A DNA stretch of 64,000 nucleotides, from positions 10,354,001 through 10,418,000 of the forward strand of contig JAPTYO010000017.1 in assembly GCA_036873135.1 (NCBI GenBank), given 5' to 3'. Made by a program: the position numbers and the translations under genes. The notes beneath the pieces are model-generated. The model was not told the origin of the DNA, did not search any database, and saw only the letters and a program-made list of their open reading frames with translations. How positions within the stretch are numbered: position 1 is the first letter of the stretch; each line of letters starts with the position of its first letter. Origin of the DNA: Clarkia xantiana subsp. parviflora (taxonomy: Eukaryota > Streptophyta > Magnoliopsida > Myrtales > Onagraceae). Below are positions 9,989 through 20,732 of the stretch, piece by piece.

Positions 9989-11360
9989 ATATATAAATTA
10001 TTTTATATAATTAATGTTACTTGGTGGCTAAGTAATATTTTTGATGGATTTAAAACCCTACTTGGGCCACAAGTAAACATTTCGGCCCAACCTTTTAAAT
10101 TTTAATTATTGGGCAGGTCCAATATGTTAAAACCGGGACGAAATAAAACTGAACCGGATTTTTTCAATCAGTTCGACCTATTCGGGTCGGGTCGGACCAG
10201 GGTAATTAAGTGGATCTAACCGAACCGGTTTTGAGTGTTGAACCGAACCCTATTTTCTTGGACCGGTTCGGACCGAACCAGTTTTTAAAATTTAAAACCG
10301 GACCGAACCAGATTTTCTGATCCGGGCCGAACCGGACCAAAACAGACTGAAATTGACTGAACCGAACAATATTTTCTAAACCGAATTCAAGTCAATTAAA
10401 ATAGGAAGGTCATGTTTTAAAATCCAAATAATTTTGAACCTCGAAATGGACTACAGAGTGCTCATAGGGTTGCTAACCTTTATGCCTTGTTTCGATTATG
10501 GGGATGGATCTCGGAGATACATGTTTTTGGGACTGGTTAAATTAGTGGGCTGAATCGCAATTATTTATTATACAATATATATTTATGCACGATTAGAACT
10601 GTTGTCTTGACTGAGTCAAGCTAGCTGGATATTACATGTTGTGGGCGGAGCCCTGATTAAATATATGGTATGCGCACTAGAATAGACATGCTATGATGGT
10701 TGAAAATGCCTAGGATTCATGTCTAGAAGCTTGCGTGATTGAATATAAGCATGAATTGCAAATCAGCCCCTAATGTTTAAAATTATTTTAAGACCGAAAA
10801 CCAGTCGCCAAATGTGTATGATTGATGTGGATGTTACATGTTTGACACGTATGCTGGAATGTTAAGGATGTTGTTGCGTTTGATAATTTACTTAAATGTA
10901 GAATTATAAATGCAAGCATGAGTTCCTCAGAACATAAGACGCATGACACGTAAACATGTATGTGGTATGTATGATGAATGTTACTAGCATATGATAATTT
11001 GCATGGATTGTAGAATTGTGTATGCGTGAGTGAATTCATCAGAATGATTGTTTCCAAAACAAAAGGGGCCTTGGGAAAGCCAAGATCGGGTATGCTTATT
11101 TTAAAATTCATATTCCGATAATTTGCGATTTAAACCGTTTTTAACAGTCTGGTCTATTGGATAGAAGACGACGATAGTGTGAACTCTTTCACAGCCATCT
11201 TCCATTGGTTTATTGGTGGTCGGTTGGTTTAGATGACTGAGGAATCACTAGTCGGACTCTATCTTAATAGATATTTGATGTATGCAATTTTTTCTCAAAA
11301 TTTATTGTCTCCCCGAGTATGCATGATTATCATCGTGCTTAGTAACGAATTACAGCATAG
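9290..11360 (+). other. Cop-D untranslated leader
   Basis: Two kilobases without a credible reading frame. It contains a TA tract (9945-9985), a degenerate ACCGAACC-rich tract (about 10125-10395) and the palindrome CTTGACTGAGTCAAG (10606-10620). The complement of the same blocks occurs in Cop-C (37793-42072) and Cop-E (62225-64000), so this long leader is a family trait. Confidence 0.8.
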
Positions 11361-12309
11361 ATGACAACATCTTGTGCTGATGAGCTTTTGAATGAGACAA
11401 ACTATGACTCGTGGAGCAAGCGCGTCAGTGCACTGTTGGAGGACAATGACCTTTCATGTCACATTCAGAAATCCATGAGCTACCCAGCAGCTGGTCTTAC
11501 CAAGGACCTAGCATATGCCTATTTTAAGTGGGAGCGAGATAACAAGAAAGCGAAGGAGATTCTGCTGTCTGAAATCTCTCAGAAATTCCATGATGAGTAT
11601 GAGAATGATCTGATTGCAAAGGACATTTAGGATGCCCTATTCCTGAAATATGGAAACGGCATGGCAGCAATCCTGCACCCACTCATACCTGCCTTGGAAG
11701 AAAGCTTTAACAGCCACAACAAAAGTGTACTGGAAAAAGTATATGATCTCTTTAACGTTTTGAAACCACTGGAGCAAGAAGGTCGGGTGTGTGAATGGGA
11801 TAAAATTCAGGCCATCATCGGGGCCCTCCCGAAGTCTTCAAGAGCAGCCAAGACTAATGAATGGACCCGCTCGACTGAAACCAGTACCGGGACAAGCTCG
11901 ATTGAAACCAGTACCGGACGAGCTGTGCAAGGAAAGATGAAGAGATGGAACAAGCTTGCATTATCTTGCATCGGTGCTGAAATTCATCGAGATGGAACAA
12001 GCTCGACTGAAACCAGTACCGGGACGAGCTGGGCAAGGAAAGATGAAGAGAATGAAAAAAGGAAAGAAACAACAAGTTGTCGACAGGAAAACGTTGACAA
12101 AGCCTAAACCTGGCAATCTCCGATTAAAATCAGAGATAGTTCGTGGGAACTCCAGTCCACGTCGAATAGGCGAAGGTATAGGGTCCAGCAAATCGCATCC
12201 TGAAAAGGTATGCGACGTTGGTTATGAAATGGAAGCTCATGTTTCCACAACTGTCATGTTAACTGACTCAAATCCTTCTTGGATTCTTGACTCAGGTGCG
12301 ACGGACCAC
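11361..12309 (+). pseudogene. Cop-D gag and start of protease (broken)
   Basis: Start ATG at 11361. The first 89 codons (MTTSCADELLNETNYDSWSK start) run to a TAG at 11628 and continue in the same frame from 11661. The reading then shifts frame near 12050 into 11956-12399. This copia capsid-type protein would form the particle. The C-terminal part is basic (KKGKKQQ), then comes WILDSGATDHIA, the aspartic protease active site. A segment with CCAGTACCGG is present three times (11872, about 11899, 12003) but once in Cop-C, so gag has an internal duplication. Gyp-1 is inserted just after the protease motif. Confidence 0.85.
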
Positions 12310-12314
12310 ATAGC

Positions 12315-12997
12315 TGTTGGATCACGGTTGGAACTCCGGTACGGTCTTGACGGAAATCCGAAATCCGTCGCTCCACGTAATCCTGCAAGAAGGGAATAGA
12401 CCGGGCGGTGACCCAGAATCCCTCTCTGATGCTTAAATGAGAATCTCGTGGCAGGTAAGGCAAGCAAAAGTATCAGTATATAAGTGCGTATATATGATCT
12501 GAGGTAACTTCTTCCTTTTTATAGGAGAGGAGTTACCCCAGTTACCTGATGAACTGCCAGGGCAGTTAGCCCACGTTCCGCTTATCTCGGCCACTTGCCC
12601 ACGTTCCGCTTATCTCGGGCCACTTCCCCACTACTCTGATAGTGGGCGTGTTTCTCGGCTTCAACCTCTGATAGCTAGCCCCGACGAAAGTCGGGGAATC
12701 CACAGTTATCTCCTTTGGTCACCGCTCGGGGCCCCTCGTCATCGGGACATGGCCAACATCCTCAGGGATTCAACATCGGGGCCTACTTAAAGGCATATCA
12801 TCGGGGCCTACTCAAAGGCATCTCATCGGGAGCGTCCAGCTCGCATATCGGGATCGACCTTGTCGGGACCCTTCACCATCGGGACCCATCTTGTCGGGAC
12901 CCTTCGCATTGGTCTTCTTGACCTCTTTTAGGGCCCAGTGGGCCTATTCACCGTTAACTCGTCGTTAAAGGGCCTAACGGCTATAGCGAAACCCATC
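12315..12997 (-). repeat. Gyp-1 3' LTR
   Basis: Reads TGTTGGATCACGG to AAACCCATCA on the plus strand. On the minus strand a TATAAAAAGG-type box lies at about 12512-12521. Short GC-rich units with ATCGGG recur at 12735-12905. Confidence 0.95.
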
Positions 12998-13017
12998 ATT
13001 TGCCCCCAAGACATGAG
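12998..13017 (-). other. Gyp-1 polypurine tract
   Basis: Complement reads CATGTCTTGGGGGCAAA directly before the 3' LTR, the expected place for the plus-strand primer. Confidence 0.7.
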
Positions 13018-13367
13018 GGACTTACAGTTCGTCGTGTCTTTCAACTCCCGACCTCCCGATATCGGTATCAGAGGCTTTTTCCTTGACAAAATTTATTAAC
13101 ACGGATCTTCTCGTCCACAATTCCTCGATACCTCGGGGATAGTCACCAAATCCGAGAAGACTCCTCGGTTACTCGGCCATTAAATGCAGCGGGTAACGAA
13201 GCGACGACTTGGGTTCTCGTGTCTGCTTTTTCTGAAAAAACACTTTTCAGGCCGTTTCATCATTAACGTCTCTTTCCGTTCTGCCCCCTTCTATCTCAAC
13301 GGCTCGGATTGAAACGTTTCACCTTCAACGGTCCAGATTAGAATGTCCTTTCGACTATCCCTTCTCC

Positions 13368-13374
13368 TATAAAA
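13368..13374 (+). promoter_or_regulatory. TATA box of the Gyp-1 antisense gene
   Basis: TATAAAA on the plus strand, about 160 bp before the proposed start codon at 13535 and followed by a CT-rich stretch typical of plant 5' UTRs. It lies inside the element, not in the LTR, so it would drive transcription opposite to the element RNA. Confidence 0.65.
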
Positions 13375-13534
13375 CCCTCAATTATGGACACTGTTCTTCT
13401 TTCTCTTTCACCGTTTCACTCTCTGCGATTTCAAAAGCTCTGCAACTTCGAAAGCTCAAGTTCTTCTTCGGCTTCCTGTTTTCCGATCATTCTTCCGACG
13501 ACCGTTAAGATCATCCTTTTCGCTCCGATTCATC

Positions 13535-16360
13535 ATGTCTGGTAAGACTTCCTCCTCTAATGTTAGCGTAGCTTTTCCCTTGTCATTGATTAGTTTGCTT
13601 GCATTTTTCCGAAAACCCACCACGCCTTTTCTTGCCATGGCTAATTTTCAGATAGCGGATCCAATTCTGGTGGGAGAAAACCCTTCAACTTCGATTACGC
13701 ACCCAATGAAATTTCGGTGACTGCCTATGATGCAGCTCTCTGAGAGGGATGCATCACCTTAACCTGGGAGCCTCGCCTTCCTTACTCTCGCCACCGTGCC
13801 TCGAGCGACCCTATGGTCACTCGTCCCGAGGAAGGGGAGGTATTTGTCTCCACTGGGCATATATCGGCAGGGATCCGATTCCCCTTTTGCGAGGATTTGG
13901 TTGAGATGTGCGCCCATTACAAGACGCATCCGACTACCTTCTCCCCCCACGCCATCCGCGTGTGGAATGCTTTTCAAGTCCTCTGCTTCCGACAAAAGTG
14001 GGTCTACAGCCTCCAACTCTTCCGGACCTTCTACGGAATGAAGTGCAACGAGGCTGGGGTTTGCGCCTTCTATCCTCGGATGCCTAAATGGAATAAGCAG
14101 CAGCTTGCGCGGTGTAGTTGGACCAGTTACACTTGGAAGGTTGTCAAGGGTTGGGGGCTCCTCATTGACACAGGGTCCGACAACAGTGGGTGGAAGAGGA
14201 GCTACTTCTTAATTAAGAACAGTTCTATCCCATGGCCCCGATGGGAGGTTGAAGCGGACTCTCCTCCCGCTTATCACACCTATTCCGATGAAGATTTCCA
14301 AATACTTCACTGCATCCAGCTTTACCGTTGGGGGAATCTTACACTCCCCTCGACGCTAACTCCCTCAAGGAGCGGGACCTGGTGGATGTCGGGATCCGCC
14401 TCCTCAATATGATCTCCGGGGGTCAACTCCACGACGGCCCCTCCGATATGGTTCCTTGGGTAATATTTCTTATCATGTCTCTGTTTTCCATTGTTTGCAG
14501 CTAAGAAGGTATCACTGCTGACCAGTCTCCTCCTTAAGCAGGGAGAGACCGACGCTATCCAGCGCCCCGCGCGGAAGAGGAAGTCAGCAAAGAAGGCCAC
14601 CGCTTTGTCGGCATCTCCCTCCGCGGAGAGGACTAAGCGGACCCGAGTAGAGGAGATGGACAGGCTCTTCAATGTCCAAAATGCCGAAGAAGGTAAACAG
14701 CTCCGCCTAGCTATTAAGTCGTACAGGAAGCAAGTTCCTAAGGAGTTAATCCCCTCCAGCAAGGAAGCCAGAATCAGAGAGATCAAACGCATCCTCCGAG
14801 GGGAAACTCCCCGCATCCTCAAAGCGGGTTACTACAACTACCACGGGAAGGACCAATACCTCTCCTGGCGCGTCATTTTGTGTAAGGATCCTGACCAACT
14901 TCCTGACTATCTTTCTGAAGCATCTCATCCTCTAGGTGCAGGTCAATCGGGAACTCAGTCGGGGGATGGAGGTTCAGTAGGGGCACCACTTTCCGGTGCT
15001 CAAGTTGGAGAGGGTCTCCCTCAACTTCCTGCCCAGATGGGATCGGGGGCTGAAGAAACCCCCACAGGCGATCAGTTTCGTCGGGTGGAAGATCTGGACT
15101 CCTCCGAGGAGACAGGCGAGGGCCTCGCCTTGGTTCGTCGTCGAGGGACGAGGCAGTCCCCACTGAAGCCAACCTCCAGGGGGCTGCCCCCTTCATCACC
15201 TTCGCAGTAGTACTCGCCCATTCACAGCTTGACTCCCTCTGGGTCCCAGGGCAACTCGGATATGCGCACCTCCACGACTCCAGTCGGTCCCCCTCCTCTC
15301 CCCTTGGACAGGAGCTTCTACAAGGTCTACGACCCCGACCAGGAGGCGGCTCCCTGGACCCCGATCCAGACGCTGCAAGGAGTCCAGCTCCGACAGGGTG
15401 ATACATACCCCGAGCTGGGTCTGCATTTGGTGGCAGGCTCGGTTCTGCCGTCTCTGAAGCTTCCGCTCTCCCTGGATCGGGAGGACATCCACGCGGATAT
15501 CCGTGGAATGGCTATTCTTCGGGTGGAGGTAAGGTTCCTATTTTCACCCTTTAATCGATAAGGCAGGATATTCATGTGCTAACCTTTTCCTCTTTTCTTC
15601 GCAGGAGATGGCGGACATAAACCGCTGCTTCGGGTACATCCTGGCCCTCGAGGAGGCTCTGGAGCAGGAGCGGGCCAAGGGGGCTCCCGCGGTTGTAGCC
15701 AAGCTTGAGGAGGATCTCGCCGCCTCCGAGTCTTCGAGGGGAAAATTGGCTAAGGAGCAGGCCCTCCTTAATCGAAAGACTCGGGACCTCCAAAAGCAGG
15801 TTCAGGACTTCGAGGGGCTGCTGAAGCGGGAGCAGCAGGAGCGGAAAAAGGATGCGGAGGCTCGGGACAGAATTGTCCTCGAGAAGAAGGTTCCGGAAGA
15901 CGCCAAGGCGGGGCTGGAACGGGAAATTGCTGAGGTCCCTGCCAAAATGGCCGAGGCTAAGACCAAGGGTCGGGAAGATTATCGGGGCTCTGAGGTCTTC
16001 CAAGCTGACGCGGTGAAATTCTGCACCGCGGAGGTGGAGAACACCCTCTTCAACGCGGTTGAGGAGCTCCATCTGGAGTATGGCGACGCCATTAATTTCG
16101 ATAAGTCTGCGACTCTCGCCCCCTTCGCGAAAAGTTATTTCAACCTCTCGGAGGAGAGTGATGAGGGAAACACCCCCGCGGGTATTGAAGATGTGGCGGA
16201 GCTTCCAAATGCCGATCTCCCGATAGTTGATCCCCCGATAATCGACCCTCCAGCATCTGAAACTTCACCGACTGACCTCCAAGGGTCCGATCCTATGGAG
16301 CCTTCTGCCACAGATCTCGTGGATCCTGCTTCCGCCGATGCTGACGAGGACCAAGCTTAA
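13535..16360 (+). pseudogene. Gyp-1 antisense gene, spliced, N-terminal Transposase_28-like domain plus coiled coil
   Basis: Plus-strand gene opposite to gag-pol. Proposed exon 1 is ATGTCTG (13535-13541). A GT-AG intron follows (13542-13651). Exon 2 starts at 13652 and stays in the frame used at 13813-14412 except for one TGA (13741). A frameshift near 14340-14360 restores a good frame to about 14459. A short gap (14460-14505) leads to exon 3, which runs to 15528 with one TAG at 15208. A clean 76-bp intron (15529-15604) leads to exon 4, ending at TAA 16360. The total is about 860 codons. The N-terminal part (PFCEDLVEMC, PHAIRVWNAFQVLC, LFRTFY) resembles the family Pfam calls Transposase_28 (putative gypsy type). 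A Lys/Arg-rich linker and a long coiled coil (about 15650-15980) follow. Function is unknown. Confidence 0.75.
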
Positions 16361-16460
16361 TGCTCTATCTTTATAGTCCTTGTAGTTTTTCTCTCTTTGT
16401 AATGAATCCTCGGGCCTTTGAGCCCTCACAAATATCAAACTATTTTAGTTCCGATTTATC

Positions 16461-16900
16461 ACTGCACTTCTTAAAGCGACTTAATTATGCCACTTAAGGC
16501 GATTTAGCACGTCACCTAAGACATTTCAACACATCACTTAAGACGATTTAATCGTGCCAACTAAGGCAATTCAATTCGCACCACCTAAGGCGACTTAGTC
16601 ACACTTAGAATAAATCTAAGAACCACGCACCACTTAATGCGACTTTGCCACTTAAGGCCATTTACTTGCACCACTTAAGGCGACTTAATAACATCGTGCA
16701 CCACTGAAGGCGACTTAACAACATCGTGCACCACTGAAGGCGACTTAACAACACTTAGAATAAATCTAAGAACAATCTGATTGAAAGCAACCTCTTTATT
16801 CATTGATGACTCAAAATCTGCTTACATCGAATCAAACGATAGATAACTTGCACCACTTAAGGCGACTTATTAACATCGTGCACCACTGAAGGCGACTTAA
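16461..16900. repeat. Short tandem repeats between convergent pol and antisense gene
   Basis: Many copies of CACTTAAGGCGACTTAA, later a longer unit around CGTGCACCACTGAAGGCGAC. They fill the gap between the antisense stop (16360) and the pol stop (16903), where the two transcription units meet tail to tail. The position parallels the arrays in Gyp-N1 and Gyp-N2, but the sequence is different. Confidence 0.85.
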
Positions 16901-16902
16901 TA

Positions 16903-18636
16903 TCAAACATGACATTTCTTCAAGTGTCCACCATTGAAAGAATGCCTTAATACTCTGCCATCGAGATCTTCCAACTTATACGCATTTGGAGCAGGCATCC
17001 CCACGATCTTATAAGGTCCTTCCCATTTTGGCGACATCTTGTTGATCCGATCCAAAAGGGTGAACTCGTTCCGACGCCAAACCAGTTCTCCGACAAAGAA
17101 CTGTCGAGACTTAACTCGCCTATTGTAATATCTGGCCGTCGCCAAACGCATTCGAGCCTGGACTTCATCGGCATCCCGCCTCTTTTCCTCGAGCAAGTCC
17201 AGTTCCAGACGTCTCATTTCATCATTCGTCAAAGGCTCGTAGTACATCATCCGATGGGATGCCACAGCTATTTCCGCGGGAGCAACTGCCTCCGTGCCAT
17301 AAACAAGGCCAAACGGAGTCTCCCCAATTGATCGTTTGGGTGTCGTTCTAACAGCCCAAAGCACATTTTCCAGCTCGTTCAACCATTTGCCCTTCAAGGC
17401 ATAGACCCTTTTCTTCAGGCCATCCATCACGGTTTTGTTGGCTGACTCCACCTGTCCATTAGTTTGAGCATGATAGACAGAGGCTGTCCGATGCTCGATA
17501 TTCAGCTCCTCCAGATACTCCTTCACTTGAGCCCCGTTAAACGGAGGACCATTATCGCTGATCAACACCTTAGGAATCCCGTATCTGGATACAATATGGG
17601 TCTGGAGAAACTTGACGATTTGGTTCCCCGTTGTCTTGGCCAATGCCTTAGCTTCTATCCATTTTGAGAAATAATCAATAGCTACAAGCAAATATTTGCA
17701 CTGACCTTTTGCTTGTGGGAGGGGTCCCACCAAGTCGATACCCCACTGCGCGAAGGGCCAAGCACTCTTGATGGACGTCAGATTAGCAGCCGGAGCCAAG
17801 ATATTCGGGGCATACCTCTGGCACGCGTCACAAGATCGGACTAACATCGTCGCCTCCTTGCTCATCGAAGGCCAGTAATAGCCCATATTCAGCACTTTCC
17901 TCGCAATGGATCGGGCTCCTTCGTGACAAGCCGTGACCCCTTCGTGCACCTCCCTAAGGATCCGATTTGCGTCGGGCTCAGCCACACATTTCAAGTAAGG
18001 AGTTGAGAACCACCCCTTTTTGTATAGCTGATTGTCTGTCACCACGTAATTAACCGCGATCCGGCGTATCCTGTCAGCTACTACTTCATCATCGGGGACT
18101 GCCCCCGTAGTCAGGTACGCGGCTATTGGGGTCATCCAAGTGGGCTCCTCCTCCGATCCTGCTTCAATGGCACACACCTCCGATGGATCGGTGGTCGACA
18201 AGATCACCTTCTCCAAGAAGTGCACCTTCCGATTTTCCTCGAGGGGTGCCCCCAAGGCAAATTTGCTCAAGGCATCCGCTTCCGCATTTTCCTCCCTCGA
18301 GATTGCCTCAATATTGAAACTTTTGAAACTCTCCTTCAAGACTTGCACCTCACGAAGGTACTTTCTCATCACCGGGCTCTTTGCCTCATATCGGCCTTGG
18401 ACTTGATTCACAATCAGGCTAGCGTCACATTTCACCCTTAAGTGACCAACTCCCGTACCTTTGGCAATTTTGAGGCCTGTGATAAGAGCCTCATACTCAG
18501 CTTCATTGTTGGTGGCCCTAAACATTAAGGCAAAAGCATATCGAAGGGGCTCGCCTCCGCCAGGTGGTATCAATACGAACCCTGCTCCTGATCCGTCTGA
18601 ACTCGAAGAGCCATCAGTGTACACTTCCCAAGTATT
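16903..18636 (-). pseudogene. Gyp-1 second RNase H and integrase
   Basis: An open stretch of 573 codons from 18624. Residues 2-125 are an RNase H with the YTDGSSSS motif and further acidic positions in NNEAEYEAL and NAEADALS, of the archaeal-like type added in Tat elements. Residues 227-268 form an HHCC zinc site (ending CDACQRYA). The integrase core has D297 (GIDLVG), D357 (ISDNG) and E393 (GQVESAN). The end is KWEGPYKIVG...LKKCHV. It is in the same frame as the upstream RT block and is separated from it only by a TAA at 18637-18639. All catalytic residues seen are intact. It would integrate the cDNA and degrade RNA in hybrids. Confidence 0.92.
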
Positions 18637-20289
18637 TTACTCATTTGGCTGTTCTGATTCCTCTGCCATTTCTGGTTGCTCTGCTATCGGGACCTCCATG
18701 GTTGCCCCCTCTACAGGACCCGCTTCTTCCAGATCGGGGGATGTAGACTCTGCTATGAAATCCGCCAACGCCTGACCTTTAATAGCCGTTCTCGGAGCAA
18801 AGTGAATGCGGAACTCACTAAGCTCGACTGCCCATTTCACTAATCTCCCCGACGCATCAGGTCGGTTCAAAAAATGCTTCAAAGGCTGATTCGTCAACAC
18901 AGTAATCTCATGCGCATGGAAGTAAGACCTCAGCTTCCGAGCAGTAATGATCAACGCAAAAAGATACTTCTCAACGGCGGGATAATTCATTTCAGATTTG
19001 GCAAACGCCTTGCTTACATAATAAACGGGGACTTGGTTACCCTCGACAATCTTCACTAACACAGAGCTAATAGAAAACTCAGAAATAGCCAAATATAGAT
19101 AGAGCGGCTCGCCTGGGATCGGTTTCGCCAATGGTGGGAGGGTGCGGAGGTGCTGCTTGAGTGCCTGGAATGCCTCTTCACACTTGGCAGACCACTCAAA
19201 CTTCTTATTGGCCCTCAACACTTTAAAAAATGGCATGGATCGGTCGCTTGCCTTAGACAGGAAGCGATTCATTGCAGCTAGTCGGCCATTAAGCACTTGC
19301 ACCTCCCAATGATTTGTCGCAGACTGCATCTCCTCGATTGCCCTCAGCTTCTCGGGGTTCACCTCAATTCCCCTTTGGCTTACCATAAAGCCCAAAAACT
19401 TCCCTGAGTGCACTCCAAAGGCGCACTTGGCCGGGTTCAAACGAACTTGATGAAGCCTCATCCGCTCAAACGCCACCGCCAAGTTGCTTACATGATCTTC
19501 GGCCTGTCGGGATTTTACCAGCATATCATCCACGTAAGCCTCCATGGTTTTCCCCAGAATGTCCCCGAACAGCTTGTTCACCATCCTTTGATAAGTTGCC
19601 CTGGCATTAATCAATCCAAAGGGCATGACATCGTAGTGATAGATGTCACTATCAGCATAAAAGGCAGTGTGGGGGGCATCCTCCTTAGCCATCTTGATCT
19701 GATTATAGCCAGAGTAAGCATCCATGAAGCTCAGCAATTCATGTCCCGACGTAGCATCCACCAACTGGTCGATCCTCGGAAGCGGGTAACAATCCTTCGG
19801 GCAAGCCTTATTCAAGTCGCGGAAATCAACACACATCCGCCATTTCCCATTGCTCTTCTTCACCAGAACCGGGTTGGCGACCCAAGTCTGGAATCGGAGC
19901 TCCTTGATAAATCCAGCATCGAGCAACCTGCCCACCTCCTGCTGGATCACGATCCTCTTGTCTGCGCCCATAGGACGCCTTCTCTGCGCGATAGGCTTGA
20001 TCACAGGATCAATCTCCAACTCATGCACAATCACATCGGGGCTGATTCCTGGCATGTCACTCAGGGACCAGGAAAACAGCTCCTTGAACTCCTTCAGCAG
20101 CTCAATCAATTCTCGGGCCCTCTCGTCAGACAGGGCGGACCCGATTTTCACCTTCCTCTGAGGTCCGTCAATCTCGGCCTCCTTCAAATCCTCCATAGGG
20201 GCAGGACGCCCAAACTCCTCTCTGGGATCAGCATCGGTCTGGAGGATAGTCATAGCCTCCCGTCTTCTCCTTCGGGTGGCATTAACATA
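18637..20289 (-). pseudogene. Gyp-1 reverse transcriptase with degenerate RNase H
   Basis: 538 codons from 20253. RT motifs in order: WRMCVDFRDLNKACPKD (about 138-154), FMDAYSGYNQI, VMPFGLINA and YVDD at 240-243. Residues 345-500 are the original gypsy RNase H with LYLAISEFSISSVLV, where the usual first Asp is absent. This loss is known in Tat elements that use the second RNase H. A TGA in the protease-RT junction (after RK, near 20290) is in frame. It would copy element RNA into cDNA. Confidence 0.92.
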
Positions 20290-20732
20290 TCACTTCCTGG
20301 AAGCCACCTGGTCGCCCTTGACCTCCCCGACTACGTGGTCAGTCGGGAACTTCATCTTCTGGTGAACAGTCGAGGCAACTGCCATCAGCGGGTTGATTGT
20401 AGTTCTCCCGATAATCGCATTATAGGTCCCCGCGTACTCAACCACCACGAACTCCACATTCCTCCTCTCCGCTTTCCACCCACTACCGAACTCCACTGGT
20501 AAGGTGATCATTCCCAGCGGATAGGAGGTAAAACCAGAGAATCCAACCATCGGGAAGTTCACCTGCTTCAAGTCCTTCTTCGTTTTCCCCATGGCCTCCA
20601 GCGCATCCATAAACAGAATATCGAAAGAGCTCCCTCCGTCGATCAAAATTCGCTTCATCTCGTACCCATCCACGTCCAGGGTCACGACCAAAGCATCATC
20701 GTGTGGAATCTCCACACCTACAAGGTCCTCCG
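20290..20732 (-). pseudogene. Gyp-1 aspartic protease
   Basis: Open from 20715. MKRILIDGGSSFDILF carries the active-site Asp-Gly-Gly. VGFSGFTSYPLGMITLP and IIGRTTINPLMAVAST follow as in other plant gypsy proteases. It shares pol frame with RT, broken only by one TGA. The joint with gag at about 20733 needs a frame change. That could be a mutation or a normal translational shift; one copy cannot decide. Confidence 0.88.

Noticed and set aside
13759..14016. Minus-strand open frames opposite the Gyp-1 antisense gene (also 14322-14822 and 14873-15406)
   Set aside because: They are shadows of the plus-strand exons, which have domain homology to Gyp-N2 and splice signals.
19408..20502. A 364-codon plus-strand open frame
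   Set aside because: It lies opposite to the intact Gyp-1 RT and protease frames, has no recognisable domain, and is explained by codon bias of the RT on the other strand.
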